A stretch of 64,000 bases of DNA from a gamma proteobacterium HdN1 (GTDB taxonomy: Bacteria > Pseudomonadota > Gammaproteobacteria > Pseudomonadales > Ketobacteraceae), in NCBI GenBank assembly GCA_000198515.1, contig FP929140.1, positions 4,066,527-4,130,526 of the forward strand, given 5' to 3'. The notes beneath the pieces were generated by a model. It did not search any database and was not told the origin of the DNA. It saw only the letters and a program-made list of their open reading frames with translations. The position numbers and the translations under genes are program-made. Shown here in pieces: positions 44,578 to 53,901 of the stretch (the first letter of the stretch is position 1; the number at the start of each line of letters is the position of its first letter).

Positions 44578-45651
44578 TTAGTGAGTGGCTGCGTGCCATG
44601 CCTCTAAGAGAATGTCTGGTGTTGCGCCGTCGCGTGGTGCCTTTTCGCTTAAAACTCGACGCCAGCGGCGACCGCCAGGAATGCCGTGTAGCAGCCCAAG
44701 CATGTGGCGTGTGATGTGCTTGACGGCGACGCCGTCGCGGTACTGCCGTTCGGCGTAGGCGTGCATCTTGTGTATCAGTGCTTCGCGGCAGATGGGCGCG
44801 TTGGTGGCGCCGAAGATGCGCTGGTCTGCGTCGGCGAGCACCATGGGGTTATGGTAGGCTTCGCGCCCGATCATCACGCCGTCGAGGTGCGCGAGCTGTT
44901 CCGCGCATTCATCCAGGGTTTTGAAGCCGCCGTTGATGATGAGCTCTAAATCAGGAAAGTCTTTTTTTAAGCGATGTACGCGTGGATAGTTCAAGGGGGG
45001 AATTTCACGGTTTTCTTTTGGGCTAAGTCCTTTTAGCCACGCTTTACGGGCGTGCACGATAAAGGTTTTGCAGCCGGCGGCTTGTACGGTTTCGATAAAG
45101 TCCTGCAAGCCTTGTTCTTCGTCTTGGTCGTCAATGCCGATCCGGCATTTTACGGTGATGGGCAGGTTGCTGGCGTCTTGCATGGCCTTTACGCAGTCGG
45201 CGACGATATTTGGTGTTGCCATGAGGCAGGCGCCAAAGGCACCTTCTTGGACGCGATCGCTTGGGCAGCCAACGTTCAGGTTGACTTCGTCGTATTGCCA
45301 CTGTGCCGCGAGTTTTACGCACTGCGCGAGGGCGTGGGGTTGGTTGCCGCCTAGCTGTAGCGCTAGCGGGTGCTCATCGTGGTGATAATCAAGCCAGCGT
45401 GCTGGATTTGTGTGGAGCAGCGCACCAGTGGTGACCATTTCCGTATAGAGTAGCGTGCGTTGGCTGATCTGACGCAGCATGTATCTTGCGTGGCGATCCG
45501 TCCAGTCGAGCATCGGGGCGACGCTCAGCCGGCGGCAGAGTCTTGGCTCATTGTGCTCTACGCTTTGCGGTGCGACGCTTTGTGATGCCTGGCTTTGTGA
45601 AGCAGAGGCTTGCGTGGAGAGAGAAGAAGGTTCGGCGGATGAGGCTGTCAC
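44578..45651 (-). CDS. dusA: tRNA-dihydrouridine synthase A
   Basis: 357 aa from a GTG at 45651, which is a guess. Core: [20 protein letters not shown], the active-site Cys in [30 protein letters not shown] and [20 protein letters not shown], then INGGFKT. It reduces uridine in tRNA D-loops with FMN. The first 35 residues before [13 protein letters not shown] are a Ser/Gln/Ala-rich leader ([17 protein letters not shown]) absent from E. coli DusA. The gene is divergent from the M16 peptidase gene, 51 bases away. Confidence 0.93.
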   Translation of the reverse strand: MTASSAEPSSLSTQASASQSQASQSVAPQSVEHNEPRLCRRLSVAPMLDWTDRHARYMLRQISQRTLLYTEMVTTGALLHTNPARWLDYHHDEHPLALQLGGNQPHALAQCVKLAAQWQYDEVNLNVGCPSDRVQEGAFGACLMATPNIVADCVKAMQDASNLPITVKCRIGIDDQDEEQGLQDFIETVQAAGCKTFIVHARKAWLKGLSPKENREIPPLNYPRVHRLKKDFPDLELIINGGFKTLDECAEQLAHLDGVMIGREAYHNPMVLADADQRIFGATNAPICREALIHKMHAYAERQYRDGVAVKHITRHMLGLLHGIPGGRRWRRVLSEKAPRDGATPDILLEAWHAATH

Positions 45652-45702
45652 GATTGGCGCTGCTGCAACAAGAATAATAAATGATACGGATGAAAGGATT
45701 AT

Positions 45703-47211
45703 ATGAGATTGGAGTTGTTTCTGCTGGTTGATTTTTTCCGATCCTTGATGAGAGGCTGGGCGCGTCGAATCGGTATGGCGACGATGTTGATTGTTGGCGT
45801 GATTATGTCTGCGCCTGCGCTCAGCTACGCCTCCGATCACACCATCGAATCGGTAGCCCGCAAGGTTTTTGATGTGCAGAGCGAGGTTTTGCCTAACGGC
45901 CTGCATGTGATCCGCCATCATCGAGACTTTAGCGATACGCTAACGTTACAGCTAGTGGTCGATGTGGGGTTTCAGGATTTCACCTGCGAATTTGCGCAAG
46001 CACCACACGTGTTGGAACACATGCTGTTTGAAGGTACAAAACGCTTTGATCGCAAGGCGTTACGGCAGCGGATTCGTGATCATGGTGGTTTAAGCAATGG
46101 CTATACGACCGAGGAATATACGTACTATACGTTGGATATTCACTCCAGCTATCCAAAGATTGGTTTTGAAAATTTGTATTCGATGGTTTCAGAGCCGCTG
46201 TTCAATCCCGAAGATCTGGCCCGCACGCGTTCCGTTATTCATTCGGAGTTCGGCACGAGCGCCAATAAACTTCAATTGGCGCTTGCACGTAAACGCGTGG
46301 TGAAGGAGGTCGCAAAGGCACGAATTTACGTAGGCAGTAATCTGGAATGCCCTGAAATTACTTCTCCAGACAGTGTGTCGATGGATTTGATTAAGAGTAT
46401 TTTTGCGCGTGATTATGTACCGGGAAATATGACGCTGATTGTGATGGGGCATTTTGATGATGCCGAGGTAAGCGAGGCGATCCAAGCGACTTTGGCAAAA
46501 CTAGAGGCGAAGCCTGTCCCCGTGCGTGCGCCGGTGCATTTTGGAAAAATTGATTACCTCTCACCGCTGGTAGAGAATCGCGGTTTGTTCGACCCTGAGG
46601 TAGATATCTCCCTCTATATTCCCGCGCCAGGCAGTATCCAGCCGGAAAATGATGCCTATCGTATCGTTGCCGAGTATCTGGGTGAGCAGCTTTTTTATGA
46701 TGTGCGCGGCCAGCGTGGTATGGCGTATACGCCACTCGCCAAGGTGGACAATAACAGCCAATACGGATTGCTGGAGGCAACGACGCGAACCAGTAGCCAG
46801 TGGGCGGATGAGGTGATTGCCTTGTTCCGGGAAAAGTATGCTGAAATTCGCGCAAATGGGGTGCCGGAGGAAGATGTTGTGCGCTTGCGCCGCAAGTTGA
46901 TTTTGGAGTTTGAGAGCAAGCAGCGTTATAACTTGGAGCAGGCACAGCTCTACCGACACTACCGCCATCAAATTCGCGAACACGGTAAGATGCCTGATTT
47001 GGTTGAACGCATGCAGAAGGTGGATGCGGCGGCGGTCAAGCAGGTTCTGGATACGTCTTTTCCGCCGCAGCCTTTGATTACAGAGCAGCGTGCACCTACG
47101 GGGTGGGAGGCGGCGCTGCGGATCGTACCGGCTTCGATGCTTTTTGCTGCGGTTATTCTTTGGCTAATGCGGCGGGCGAACCGGAAGCGTTTTTCCCAGA
47201 AGCGTTTGTAG
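45703..47211 (+). CDS. M16 family peptidase (insulinase-like), membrane-anchored
   Basis: 502 aa with N-terminal signal or anchor (ATMLIVGVIMSAPALSYAS). The zinc motif H-x-x-E-H is in QAPHVLEHMLFEGTKRF and the third ligand region is NGYTTEEYTYYTL. The second M16 domain includes LGEQLFYDVRGQRGMAYTPLA. A C-terminal membrane segment (PASMLFAAVILWLMRRANR) holds it in the membrane, which is less usual for the family. AAAGGA precedes the ATG. Its last 59 bases overlap the convergent AI-2E-type gene. The target is unknown. Confidence 0.88.
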   Translation: MRLELFLLVDFFRSLMRGWARRIGMATMLIVGVIMSAPALSYASDHTIESVARKVFDVQSEVLPNGLHVIRHHRDFSDTLTLQLVVDVGFQDFTCEFAQAPHVLEHMLFEGTKRFDRKALRQRIRDHGGLSNGYTTEEYTYYTLDIHSSYPKIGFENLYSMVSEPLFNPEDLARTRSVIHSEFGTSANKLQLALARKRVVKEVAKARIYVGSNLECPEITSPDSVSMDLIKSIFARDYVPGNMTLIVMGHFDDAEVSEAIQATLAKLEAKPVPVRAPVHFGKIDYLSPLVENRGLFDPEVDISLYIPAPGSIQPENDAYRIVAEYLGEQLFYDVRGQRGMAYTPLAKVDNNSQYGLLEATTRTSSQWADEVIALFREKYAEIRANGVPEEDVVRLRRKLILEFESKQRYNLEQAQLYRHYRHQIREHGKMPDLVERMQKVDAAAVKQVLDTSFPPQPLITEQRAPTGWEAALRIVPASMLFAAVILWLMRRANRKRFSQKRL

Positions 47212-48298
47212 CGCTTTCGGTGTTAGCGCTTTCGGTGTTGCGCGCTGTGTCTTCGGGCTGTTCTGTGTGCGTTTCTATAAGCGCGGGGCCGGTGTACGCA
47301 GGGAGCGCAAGGTCTGCGCGTGCCCATTCCACTTTGAGCCATGCGTAAAAGATGGGGCCGGCGACTACGCCCGGCACACCGATCAAATGCTCTGCTACGA
47401 TCAGCACAATGAGGATTTCAAAGGGCTTGGCGTTGATGCGTTCGCCGACAAAACGTGCGTTGATAAAGTATTCGAGTTTGTGAATGACCACCAGAAAGGC
47501 CAGTGAACTCATCGCTACAAGGAAACCGTGTGTGAGCGAAAGTAAAACGATTGCGGTATTCGAAATCAGGTTACCAACGACAGGCAAAAGCCCTGCGATA
47601 AAGGTGACGACGACCAGTGTTTTGGCGAGAGGCAGGTGAAGGCCGACGACTGGCAAGTAAATTAACAGGTACATTGCGGTAAGCGCGGTGTTGAGTGCGC
47701 TTATTTTAATTTGCGCGCCTACAACCGACCAAAATGCTTCGTAAAGGCGGCGAACTTGGGCAAACACCAGCATGGCGTGGGGGCCACGGTTGTTGCTTTT
47801 AATGGCGCTGTTAACCGCAACCATTGCGCCAATGATCAAACCTAGCAAGGTATAGCCGACCGTTTTGAGGGTCGCGATTCCCGCATGGCTGATTTTTGCG
47901 GAGTTTTCTTTAATCCAGTTACTGGTGTGGCTGAGCAGTTCGTCTTGCTCGGGGAGTAGCTCTGAGAGCCAATCGGGTGCCCAACTGTTGGCACTATCGA
48001 GGATGTTGGTGATTTCTTTTGCGAGTGGGCGCAAGTTATTGCTTTCGTGTAGCAGTTTTGATGTACCAAGTCCGATTCCGGTCAGAATTGCAACGACCAC
48101 CACTGCAAGTATGGTAATGGCGATGGTGTGGGAGCGGCTGGACTGGCTGCCGCTGGATACCAGTTTGCGCGACATGACGGTCACTGCGCCAAAGGCGATG
48201 AACGAGGCAAAAATCAAGGGCAGGAAGCCTGCAATTACGCTTGCGATAAACAACCCTGAAACAAAGATAAAAGCTCGGAAATCAACGGATTTGAGCAT
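47153..48298 (-). CDS. AI-2E family transporter (PerM/YhhT-like)
   Basis: 381 aa with about eight membrane segments, for example IFVSGLFIASVIAGFLPLIF, ITILAVVVVAILTGIGLG and LAFLVVIHKLEYFINARFVG. The family signature around NARFVGERINAKPFEILIVL and GVPGVVAGPIFYAWLKVEW is clear. The class includes proton antiporters and possible autoinducer exporters. The hydrophilic tail PEDTARNTESANTESATNAS carries a 15-bp duplication (47210-47239). The 3' end overlaps the M16 gene by 59 bp, tail to tail, so both tails share DNA. Confidence 0.88.
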   Translation of the reverse strand: MLKSVDFRAFIFVSGLFIASVIAGFLPLIFASFIAFGAVTVMSRKLVSSGSQSSRSHTIAITILAVVVVAILTGIGLGTSKLLHESNNLRPLAKEITNILDSANSWAPDWLSELLPEQDELLSHTSNWIKENSAKISHAGIATLKTVGYTLLGLIIGAMVAVNSAIKSNNRGPHAMLVFAQVRRLYEAFWSVVGAQIKISALNTALTAMYLLIYLPVVGLHLPLAKTLVVVTFIAGLLPVVGNLISNTAIVLLSLTHGFLVAMSSLAFLVVIHKLEYFINARFVGERINAKPFEILIVLIVAEHLIGVPGVVAGPIFYAWLKVEWARADLALPAYTGPALIETHTEQPEDTARNTESANTESATNASGKNASGSPAALAKE

Positions 48299-48489
48299 TG
48301 AAAGCGCGGTTCCTGACGGTGAAGGGGAATTGGGTGTGCGACGGTGCAGCCGTTTTAGTCATTGTAGTGCTAAAACGAGGTGTAGTGCTAAATCTGGAGA
48401 ATAGACCGCAGCAGCCCAAATTAGTGCCGCAGCGGTTGTGGGGGGATGGATCGGAAGGCGTGTGGGGCGGCGCTATGGGCTGCGGGCCT

Positions 48490-48879
48490 TCAGTGAATTA
48501 CGGCCTTGATGGTTTCGATTAAGCTGTCTCGGTTCCAAGGCTTGGTTAGGCAGCAGGCGAGGTTTGCGAAATCTTGAGCGCGTTTAATGGCTTCCGGGTC
48601 TGCTTGGCCGGTGAGCATCATTTTTGGAATTTCGGGGTATTGGCTGTGTACTTGAATCAGAAATTCATCGCCTTTGATTTCTGGCATCATCCAGTCGGAA
48701 ATAATCAGGGAAAGCGATATGCCAGATTCTTTGAATTCGTTGATGACTTCCCACGCTTCGCGTGCACTTTCGGCAACTTCGTAGGCGAACTGATCGCCAA
48801 GGCCGCGCTTGAGCTGAGCTCTTAGGCTCATCAGGATGGTTTTGTCGTCGTCTACGCAAAGGATATATGGCTTGTTCAT
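48490..48879 (-). CDS. Single-domain response regulator
   Basis: 129 aa from the ATG at 48879. Receiver fold with acidic pair ILCVDDDKTILMSLR, phosphoacceptor Asp62 in LIISDWMMPEIKGDEF and Lys in CLTKPWNRDSLIETI (KPW variant). No output domain. It lies 109 bp behind the FIST-linked kinase on the same strand and is probably its phosphoacceptor partner. Confidence 0.88.
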   Translation of the reverse strand: MNKPYILCVDDDKTILMSLRAQLKRGLGDQFAYEVAESAREAWEVINEFKESGISLSLIISDWMMPEIKGDEFLIQVHSQYPEIPKMMLTGQADPEAIKRAQDFANLACCLTKPWNRDSLIETIKAVIH

Positions 48880-48999
48880 CACAGCACCCATTTATGAGCT
48901 TAAACGCGGCATGAAAAGTGGCGGTCTTTCGAGCGTTCCTATTGAAATACAGTGTAGGAGAAAATGGTCGGATTGTGTAATTTATGTACACACTGTGAG

Positions 49000-50271
49000 C
49001 TAGCTAACAGTCGTGCTTCGGAGAGGTACGGTTTGCGATTCTATGCGCGCTAGGAGGACGAAAAACACGGTTTTGCCTGGGATGCTTGTGAAGGAAATGC
49101 TACCGCCTTGACGGGTAAGGATATCTTTCACGGTGCTTAATCCCAGCCCAGTGCCTTCGCCAGCGGATTTGGTCGTAAAAAAGGATTCGAAGATTCGGTT
49201 TTTTATTTCATCCGGAATGCCGGGACCGGTGTCTTCAATCTCGACCTGTACATGGCTGGGAGTACAGTTTGTCCGTAGTGTGAGTGTGCCGTGGTTTTGC
49301 ATTGCGTGTATGGCATTTAGGATCAAATGTGTCCAAACTTGATTGATTTCGTCTGCAACTACCCGTATGGGCGGGATTTCATTAAATTCTCTGACGATCT
49401 GTATGCCTTGACGTGTGAGGTTTTCGTGCAGGGCGAGTACGGTATTTAAGCTTTGCTGAATGTTGATGAGCGTAGTTTCCCCGCTGCTACTTTGATCGAC
49501 GAAGCGTTTGAGGGCGAACACCACTTTGCCTGCACGCTGCGCAGCAAGTTCGATGTTTGCAGCGCCTTGGCGTAGGCCTAGAAAAAGCCCAGCAAGTGCC
49601 AGTGCATTTTTGCATTCGTTGTTTTGCAGGTAGGGAATGAGGGATTCAATGTCTTCAAAAATACCGAAATCGGTGAGCTGTTCAGCGATTTCTTCCGCGT
49701 CTTGGAGGTTTTGTTCTTCAAGCAGTTGCGTGATGAGTTTGCGAATCTGACGTGCCTCGCGGGACGATAGGCCGCTGCTGGCAATGCGCGCTCTTTTGAG
49801 TAACTCGCCAAAAAAACGGAAATTCTTGTCCGAGAGATTGCGCAGCTCATTCATGTTTGAAAGGGAAATAGTTTCTAGCGAGGTGCTGATTTCGCTGCTA
49901 GAGGCGCAGATGGCGCCAAGGGGCGTGTTGAGTTCGTGCGCGATGCCGGCAACGAGCTGGCCGAGGGCCGCCATTTTTTCGGACTCGACGAGGCGGGCTT
50001 GGCTGGATTCTAGCTCGCGAACGACCTGTTCTAGCCGCCAGTTGGTGATCGATGCTTGGCGCATGGATTTTTCGAGTGCGACGGTTCTTTCTCGTACCTG
50101 GGACTCCAGTTGGCTTGCCGCTTGAAAAAGGGCAAAGGCGTTACCTTGGGTGTTGAAACTCTCTTCGACGCGCTTCATCAGCACTTGGATAATTTTCTCT
50201 TTTTTTGCCAGCTGTTGTTTGAGATCGTCGGCGCTTTGCGGATCTTTTGCGGGAGTGGAGCTTGTGCTCAT
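49000..50271 (-). CDS. Cytoplasmic sensor histidine kinase linked to a FIST protein
   Basis: 423 aa without membrane segments. A coiled-coil N-terminus (QAASQLESQVRERTVALEKS) leads to the phosphoacceptor His112 in VAGIAHELNTPLGAIC, then a long helical insert (about 150-260), N box VWTHLILNAIHAM, and G boxes EDTGPGIPDEIKN and GEGTGLGLSTVKDIL. Signals must come from a partner, most likely the FIST protein whose stop overlaps the start (ATGA). The receiver gene follows downstream. Confidence 0.9.
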   Translation of the reverse strand: MSTSSTPAKDPQSADDLKQQLAKKEKIIQVLMKRVEESFNTQGNAFALFQAASQLESQVRERTVALEKSMRQASITNWRLEQVVRELESSQARLVESEKMAALGQLVAGIAHELNTPLGAICASSSEISTSLETISLSNMNELRNLSDKNFRFFGELLKRARIASSGLSSREARQIRKLITQLLEEQNLQDAEEIAEQLTDFGIFEDIESLIPYLQNNECKNALALAGLFLGLRQGAANIELAAQRAGKVVFALKRFVDQSSSGETTLINIQQSLNTVLALHENLTRQGIQIVREFNEIPPIRVVADEINQVWTHLILNAIHAMQNHGTLTLRTNCTPSHVQVEIEDTGPGIPDEIKNRIFESFFTTKSAGEGTGLGLSTVKDILTRQGGSISFTSIPGKTVFFVLLARIESQTVPLRSTTVS

Positions 50272-51395
50272 GCGATCGCTACGCCAGTAAGGGTTTGGTT
50301 GATGTGCATGGCTTGATATTGCTCGCCATACGTGCTGAAGCCGATCGCGTTATGGGCGGCTAAAATGGTGCCAACCTCATCTAGCAGGTTTTTATCAATC
50401 AGTTCCAAGCGCCGCAAGATACAGTCACAGCTGATAATGAGTTGTGGTTCTCCGATGGATTTTTCCAGTGCATCAAGCTGTTGTAGAAGGTTGGCCTTGA
50501 TATCTTCGCCTTTTGCAACGGTCAGAACGATGCCTTCGTCGATGGCGCAGTAAAAAGTTAAACTGGCATCGGGGTTTACCTGTTGTATAGAGCGAATATA
50601 GGGAGCACCTGCGACATTCAACAGTACTGGATAGGCGGCAAAGGTCATCGGTGTGAGTTTAATATCGCCGAGCCCTACGATCCGCGCGTATTCTTTGCCT
50701 GCAGGTTCTGCGTTAATCTCAAGTACGATGCGCTTTTCTGGAATCGCTTCTGTCACCACCATTTTTTGGCTGGCCTGAACGAAATGCTGGGTTTTGAATA
50801 CCTGAAAGGGGCGTTGGGTGTGGATGAGCGCGAGAATCGCACAATCGGTATGGAATGCGCCTTCGTAGTAGAGGTAGGTGGGGCCAAAATTCAGCCCATC
50901 CCCCGCCGAACCGCCGAAGATGGGAATATCGCCCATGCCGCTGTAGAGCCCGTTGATTACGCTTTCTTCGCGAACGGATGAGCCGTCGACCAGAAGAAAC
51001 CCAAACGTGTTTTCCGCGCTGATGACGGCTTTTTCAGAGAGTAAGCGCTGTAGTGACTTTACTGCTTCAGGGCTTGCAGGTACGTTGAAATTCTGTAGGT
51101 TGTCAAAAAGATTGGTGACGACCTTGAATTCGGCATCGCCAAGACTAAAACCGGTAATGCTGCCCTCTTGATAACCTTTCGGAGTAATTTCTCCTGCGGT
51201 TGTACAACCGATCACGGGGGCCGTGCCGAAGTGCTTTTTTATTGCGTCTGCAAGGCGTTCGTGATGATAGTTGGGAGAGCAAAAAAACACGGTAAGCGCG
51301 ATGTCGTTTTGCTGGAGTTTTGCGTAAAGCTCTGCAACGGCAAGATATTCGTCGCTTTCTGAGGACGCGCCTCGTTTGATGGTGGCTGCTGCCAT
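50268..51395 (-). CDS. FIST-domain sensor protein, NosP-like
   Basis: 375 aa, soluble. FIST N-domain features: TVFFCSPNYHHERLADAI and PVIGCTTAGEITPKGYQEG, then FGGSAGDGLNF with GAFHTDCAILAL; the C-domain has YARIVGLG and LIISCDCILRRLELID. NosP proteins bind heme and nitric oxide and control an adjacent histidine kinase in Pseudomonas, Vibrio and Shewanella. Here the gene lies directly before a kinase and receiver with the same order. The heme ligand was not identified, so the NO role is inferred. No nitrogen-metabolism genes are nearby. Confidence 0.8.
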   Translation of the reverse strand: MAAATIKRGASSESDEYLAVAELYAKLQQNDIALTVFFCSPNYHHERLADAIKKHFGTAPVIGCTTAGEITPKGYQEGSITGFSLGDAEFKVVTNLFDNLQNFNVPASPEAVKSLQRLLSEKAVISAENTFGFLLVDGSSVREESVINGLYSGMGDIPIFGGSAGDGLNFGPTYLYYEGAFHTDCAILALIHTQRPFQVFKTQHFVQASQKMVVTEAIPEKRIVLEINAEPAGKEYARIVGLGDIKLTPMTFAAYPVLLNVAGAPYIRSIQQVNPDASLTFYCAIDEGIVLTVAKGEDIKANLLQQLDALEKSIGEPQLIISCDCILRRLELIDKNLLDEVGTILAAHNAIGFSTYGEQYQAMHINQTLTGVAIA

Positions 51396-51451
51396 GCTGC
51401 CTGCTCCTACCTGCTGCTTGCTACTGGCGAATTAGCTAAGCATAGACGCTA

Positions 51452-52777
51452 TCAGATAAGAGGCAATTCCACCGTTACACGCAGGCCGCCTCTGGGCAAA
51501 TTTTCAAGCCGTAGGCTACCGTGGTAGCTCGTCGCGATGTCGTTGCAGATGCCGAGTCCGAGGCCGGCGCCGGCAATGCGCTCGTCCAGCCGTGCGCCGC
51601 GCTGGAGGAGCTCTTGCAGCGCCCCGTCTGGAATGCCCGGGCCATTGTCTTCGATGCGGATCTGTATGCCGTTAAGACTTGTGGCAATGCGGATGCTGAC
51701 TCGGTTAGCGCCGTATTTGCTGGCGTTATCCAGCAGGTTGCCGAACAGTTCGAGCATGTCGTCGCGATCTTGTGGAAGAATCAAGTCGCTCGGGTAGTCG
51801 CTCGTAAATTCACAGTGGGGGTGGATTTTCTTTAGTACGTCCAGCAGGGTAGGAAGTTCGTCTTTGAGTACGGTGTGGCGACCTGGTGAGGATACGCCAA
51901 CGATACGGGCACGTTTTAATTCGCGTTCAACAAGATGGGTGATTTCGGCTACACGCTCGTTGATATTTTGGGCGATTTCGGTGGGGATTTTGCCTTCGGT
52001 GGCGCGCAGATCGGCGATGGCTTTCAGGTGTTGCAGGGGGCGCTTCATTTCGTGGGCGAGATTGCCCAATGCGTTGCGAGAGCGGCTGACCCGTTGTTGC
52101 AGGCGCTCCAGCAGGCGGTTGATTTCGGTGACGAGAGGTTGAATTTCTTGAGGATATTGTTCGGACAGGCGTGTGCTTTCGCCGGTGCGCAGGTTTCGCA
52201 CCGCATCACGCACGTTATCGAGCTGTGCAAAGCCGCGCTTCAGAACCCATTGCTGCACAAGGATTAACAGAAGTAGGGTGAGCAACAGAATCAGCGCGGC
52301 CCAGGCGCCGTAATGAAGGCTGGTTTGCTGCAGTTTTTGGATGTCTTCACCCACCCACACGGTGAGCCAAGCATCGCGTTTGCGAAAGGATGTGCTCCAA
52401 GTGAGCCAGTGTTCGCCGCTCATTCCGATTTGGTAATGGCTGAGGGTTTTTCCCGCCTCTACGTGGGGGATGTCAAATTCGTAGTCCCAGAGGGAGCGGC
52501 TGCGTAGGTCGGTTGCTGGGCCGCTTACCCGATAGTAATAGCCTGATTCTACACGGCTATAGGAGGCAGGGAGGTGGCTATCGTCGATCTGCCAGTCGCC
52601 GTTTTCGTCTTGTTGCAAGGCGACGATGATGCTCTCTGCGTCGTGCTGTAAGCGAGAGAGTACGTATTCGTTAATTAGCTGCTGGACACCGGTATGTAGC
52701 AAAAATAACAGGCCAATCAAGGTGATTAGCAGAGTCAACAGCATATTTCGGCGGAGCTGGCGCTGGAGTGATGTCAT
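51452..52777 (-). CDS. Sensor histidine kinase, QseC/PmrB type
   Basis: 441 aa. Two membrane segments (MLLTLLITLIGLLFLLHTGV at 12-31 and AALILLLTLLLLILVQQWVL at 160-179) bracket a periplasmic sensor of about 130 aa. Then HAMP, His242 in LGNLAHEMKRPLQHLKA (the second-residue pattern HEMKRPL is slightly unusual), N box LFGNLLDNASKYGANR, and G boxes EDNGPGIPDGAL and AGAGLGLGICNDI. The start overlaps the stop of the response regulator (ATGA). It forms a two-component system with the upstream regulator and a PepSY gene. Confidence 0.92.
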   Translation of the reverse strand: MTSLQRQLRRNMLLTLLITLIGLLFLLHTGVQQLINEYVLSRLQHDAESIIVALQQDENGDWQIDDSHLPASYSRVESGYYYRVSGPATDLRSRSLWDYEFDIPHVEAGKTLSHYQIGMSGEHWLTWSTSFRKRDAWLTVWVGEDIQKLQQTSLHYGAWAALILLLTLLLLILVQQWVLKRGFAQLDNVRDAVRNLRTGESTRLSEQYPQEIQPLVTEINRLLERLQQRVSRSRNALGNLAHEMKRPLQHLKAIADLRATEGKIPTEIAQNINERVAEITHLVERELKRARIVGVSSPGRHTVLKDELPTLLDVLKKIHPHCEFTSDYPSDLILPQDRDDMLELFGNLLDNASKYGANRVSIRIATSLNGIQIRIEDNGPGIPDGALQELLQRGARLDERIAGAGLGLGICNDIATSYHGSLRLENLPRGGLRVTVELPLI

Positions 52778-53436
52778 GGTGTGCGCAGTCGATAGCCTTG
52801 GCCGCGCCGGGTTTCGATAAAATCCTTGCCGAAGTATTGGCGTAAGCGGTTGATGTAGACCTCGATCACGTTGCTGTCTTTGATTTGGTCCTCTTCATAA
52901 ACGTGCTCGCTCAGCCGCGTTTTCGAGTGAAAATGCAGTGGGTTGAGCATGAGGTAGCGAAGTAGGCGGAACTCGATTGCGGTAAGCTGGATCGGTGAGT
53001 GCGGTGCTTGCTGGGCACATTGCTGGTCGATGTCGAGCGTTACGCCGTTCCAGTGCAAGGAATTGTCTGCTTTGCCCGCGCCCCGTCGGGCAATGGCTTC
53101 TAAACGAGCGAGCAGTTCGGCGTTATGGAAGGGCTTACCTAGATAATCGTCGGCACCGGCTTTCAGGCCGTCTACGCGCTCGTGCCATGCATCGCGTGCG
53201 GTGAGGATCAGCACGGGCATATTGCGTTGGCGCTTACGCCATTCCTGCAACACTTCCAGGCCCGGTTTTTTGGGCAGGCCAAGGTCGAGGATGATGAGAT
53301 CAAAGTCTTCTTCGTTGCCGAGAAAAGCACCGTCGATGCCGTTATCGGCATGCTCGACGGCGTAGCCTGCGCGTTGCAGAATTGGGCGCAGTTCGTTGAC
53401 AAGGGTTTCATCGTCTTCGACGAGCAGTAGCTTCAT
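52774..53436 (-). CDS. OmpR-family response regulator
   Basis: 220 aa: receiver with Asp51 (FDLIILDLGLPKKPG) and Lys in DDYLGKPFHNAELLARLE, then a winged-helix output domain with IQLTAIEFRLLRYLMLNP and the recognition region VIEVYINRLRQYFGKDFI. It would be phosphorylated by the overlapping kinase. Neighbouring PepSY gene 38 bp upstream suggests the set responds to metal or envelope conditions, as other PepSY-linked systems do; this is inferred. Confidence 0.93.
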   Translation of the reverse strand: MKLLLVEDDETLVNELRPILQRAGYAVEHADNGIDGAFLGNEEDFDLIILDLGLPKKPGLEVLQEWRKRQRNMPVLILTARDAWHERVDGLKAGADDYLGKPFHNAELLARLEAIARRGAGKADNSLHWNGVTLDIDQQCAQQAPHSPIQLTAIEFRLLRYLMLNPLHFHSKTRLSEHVYEEDQIKDSNVIEVYINRLRQYFGKDFIETRRGQGYRLRTP

Positions 53437-53474
53437 AGTTTGCAGAGCCTCAGGGCTTAGTTATCCACTCGTTC

Positions 53475-53801
53475 TCAGTTGTCCACTCGCTCTCGAACCC
53501 ATTCTCCGGTTTGTGCGTCAATCCAGGCTTCGCGCACGACGCCGTCATGGCCAATGTATTCTATTTCATAGAAAATCTGGCCGCGCTTGCGTTCTAGTTC
53601 CAAGTCAAGAATATGGCCTTGCAGGCGATCGCGATGTTTTGAAAGCAGGGTTTCGAGAGGCAGAATTTTGCCTTCTTTTACAAGTTGGCGCACGCTGCTG
53701 CCTTCGTGTCGGCGCCGGTCTTCGTGCTTGTGGGCGAGCGTGGTGGCTGCGGAAATGGTCAGCACGAGTGCAACGCCCAGCGCCATGATCTTTGAATTCA
53801 C
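53475..53801 (-). CDS. PepSY domain periplasmic protein
   Basis: 108 aa. Signal peptide ALGVALVLTISAATTLA, then a His/Arg-rich stretch HKHEDRRRHEG, and a PepSY domain with GHILDLELERKRGQIFYEIE and EAWIDAQTGEWVRERV. Such proteins are often part of operons with OmpR/QseC-type systems and are presumed to modulate or be regulated by them. The 18-bp duplication at 53460-53495 lies over its last codons and downstream. Confidence 0.88.
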   Translation of the reverse strand: MNSKIMALGVALVLTISAATTLAHKHEDRRRHEGSSVRQLVKEGKILPLETLLSKHRDRLQGHILDLELERKRGQIFYEIEYIGHDGVVREAWIDAQTGEWVRERVDN

Positions 53802-53901
53802 AATAGCCGCCTCCTATACCTGACCTGATAAAAGTATCTGGTCACAGGATCTGATCAATAGCATTAGTATAGTGGGTGTCCATTAAATGAAGCTTAAGCG
53901 C

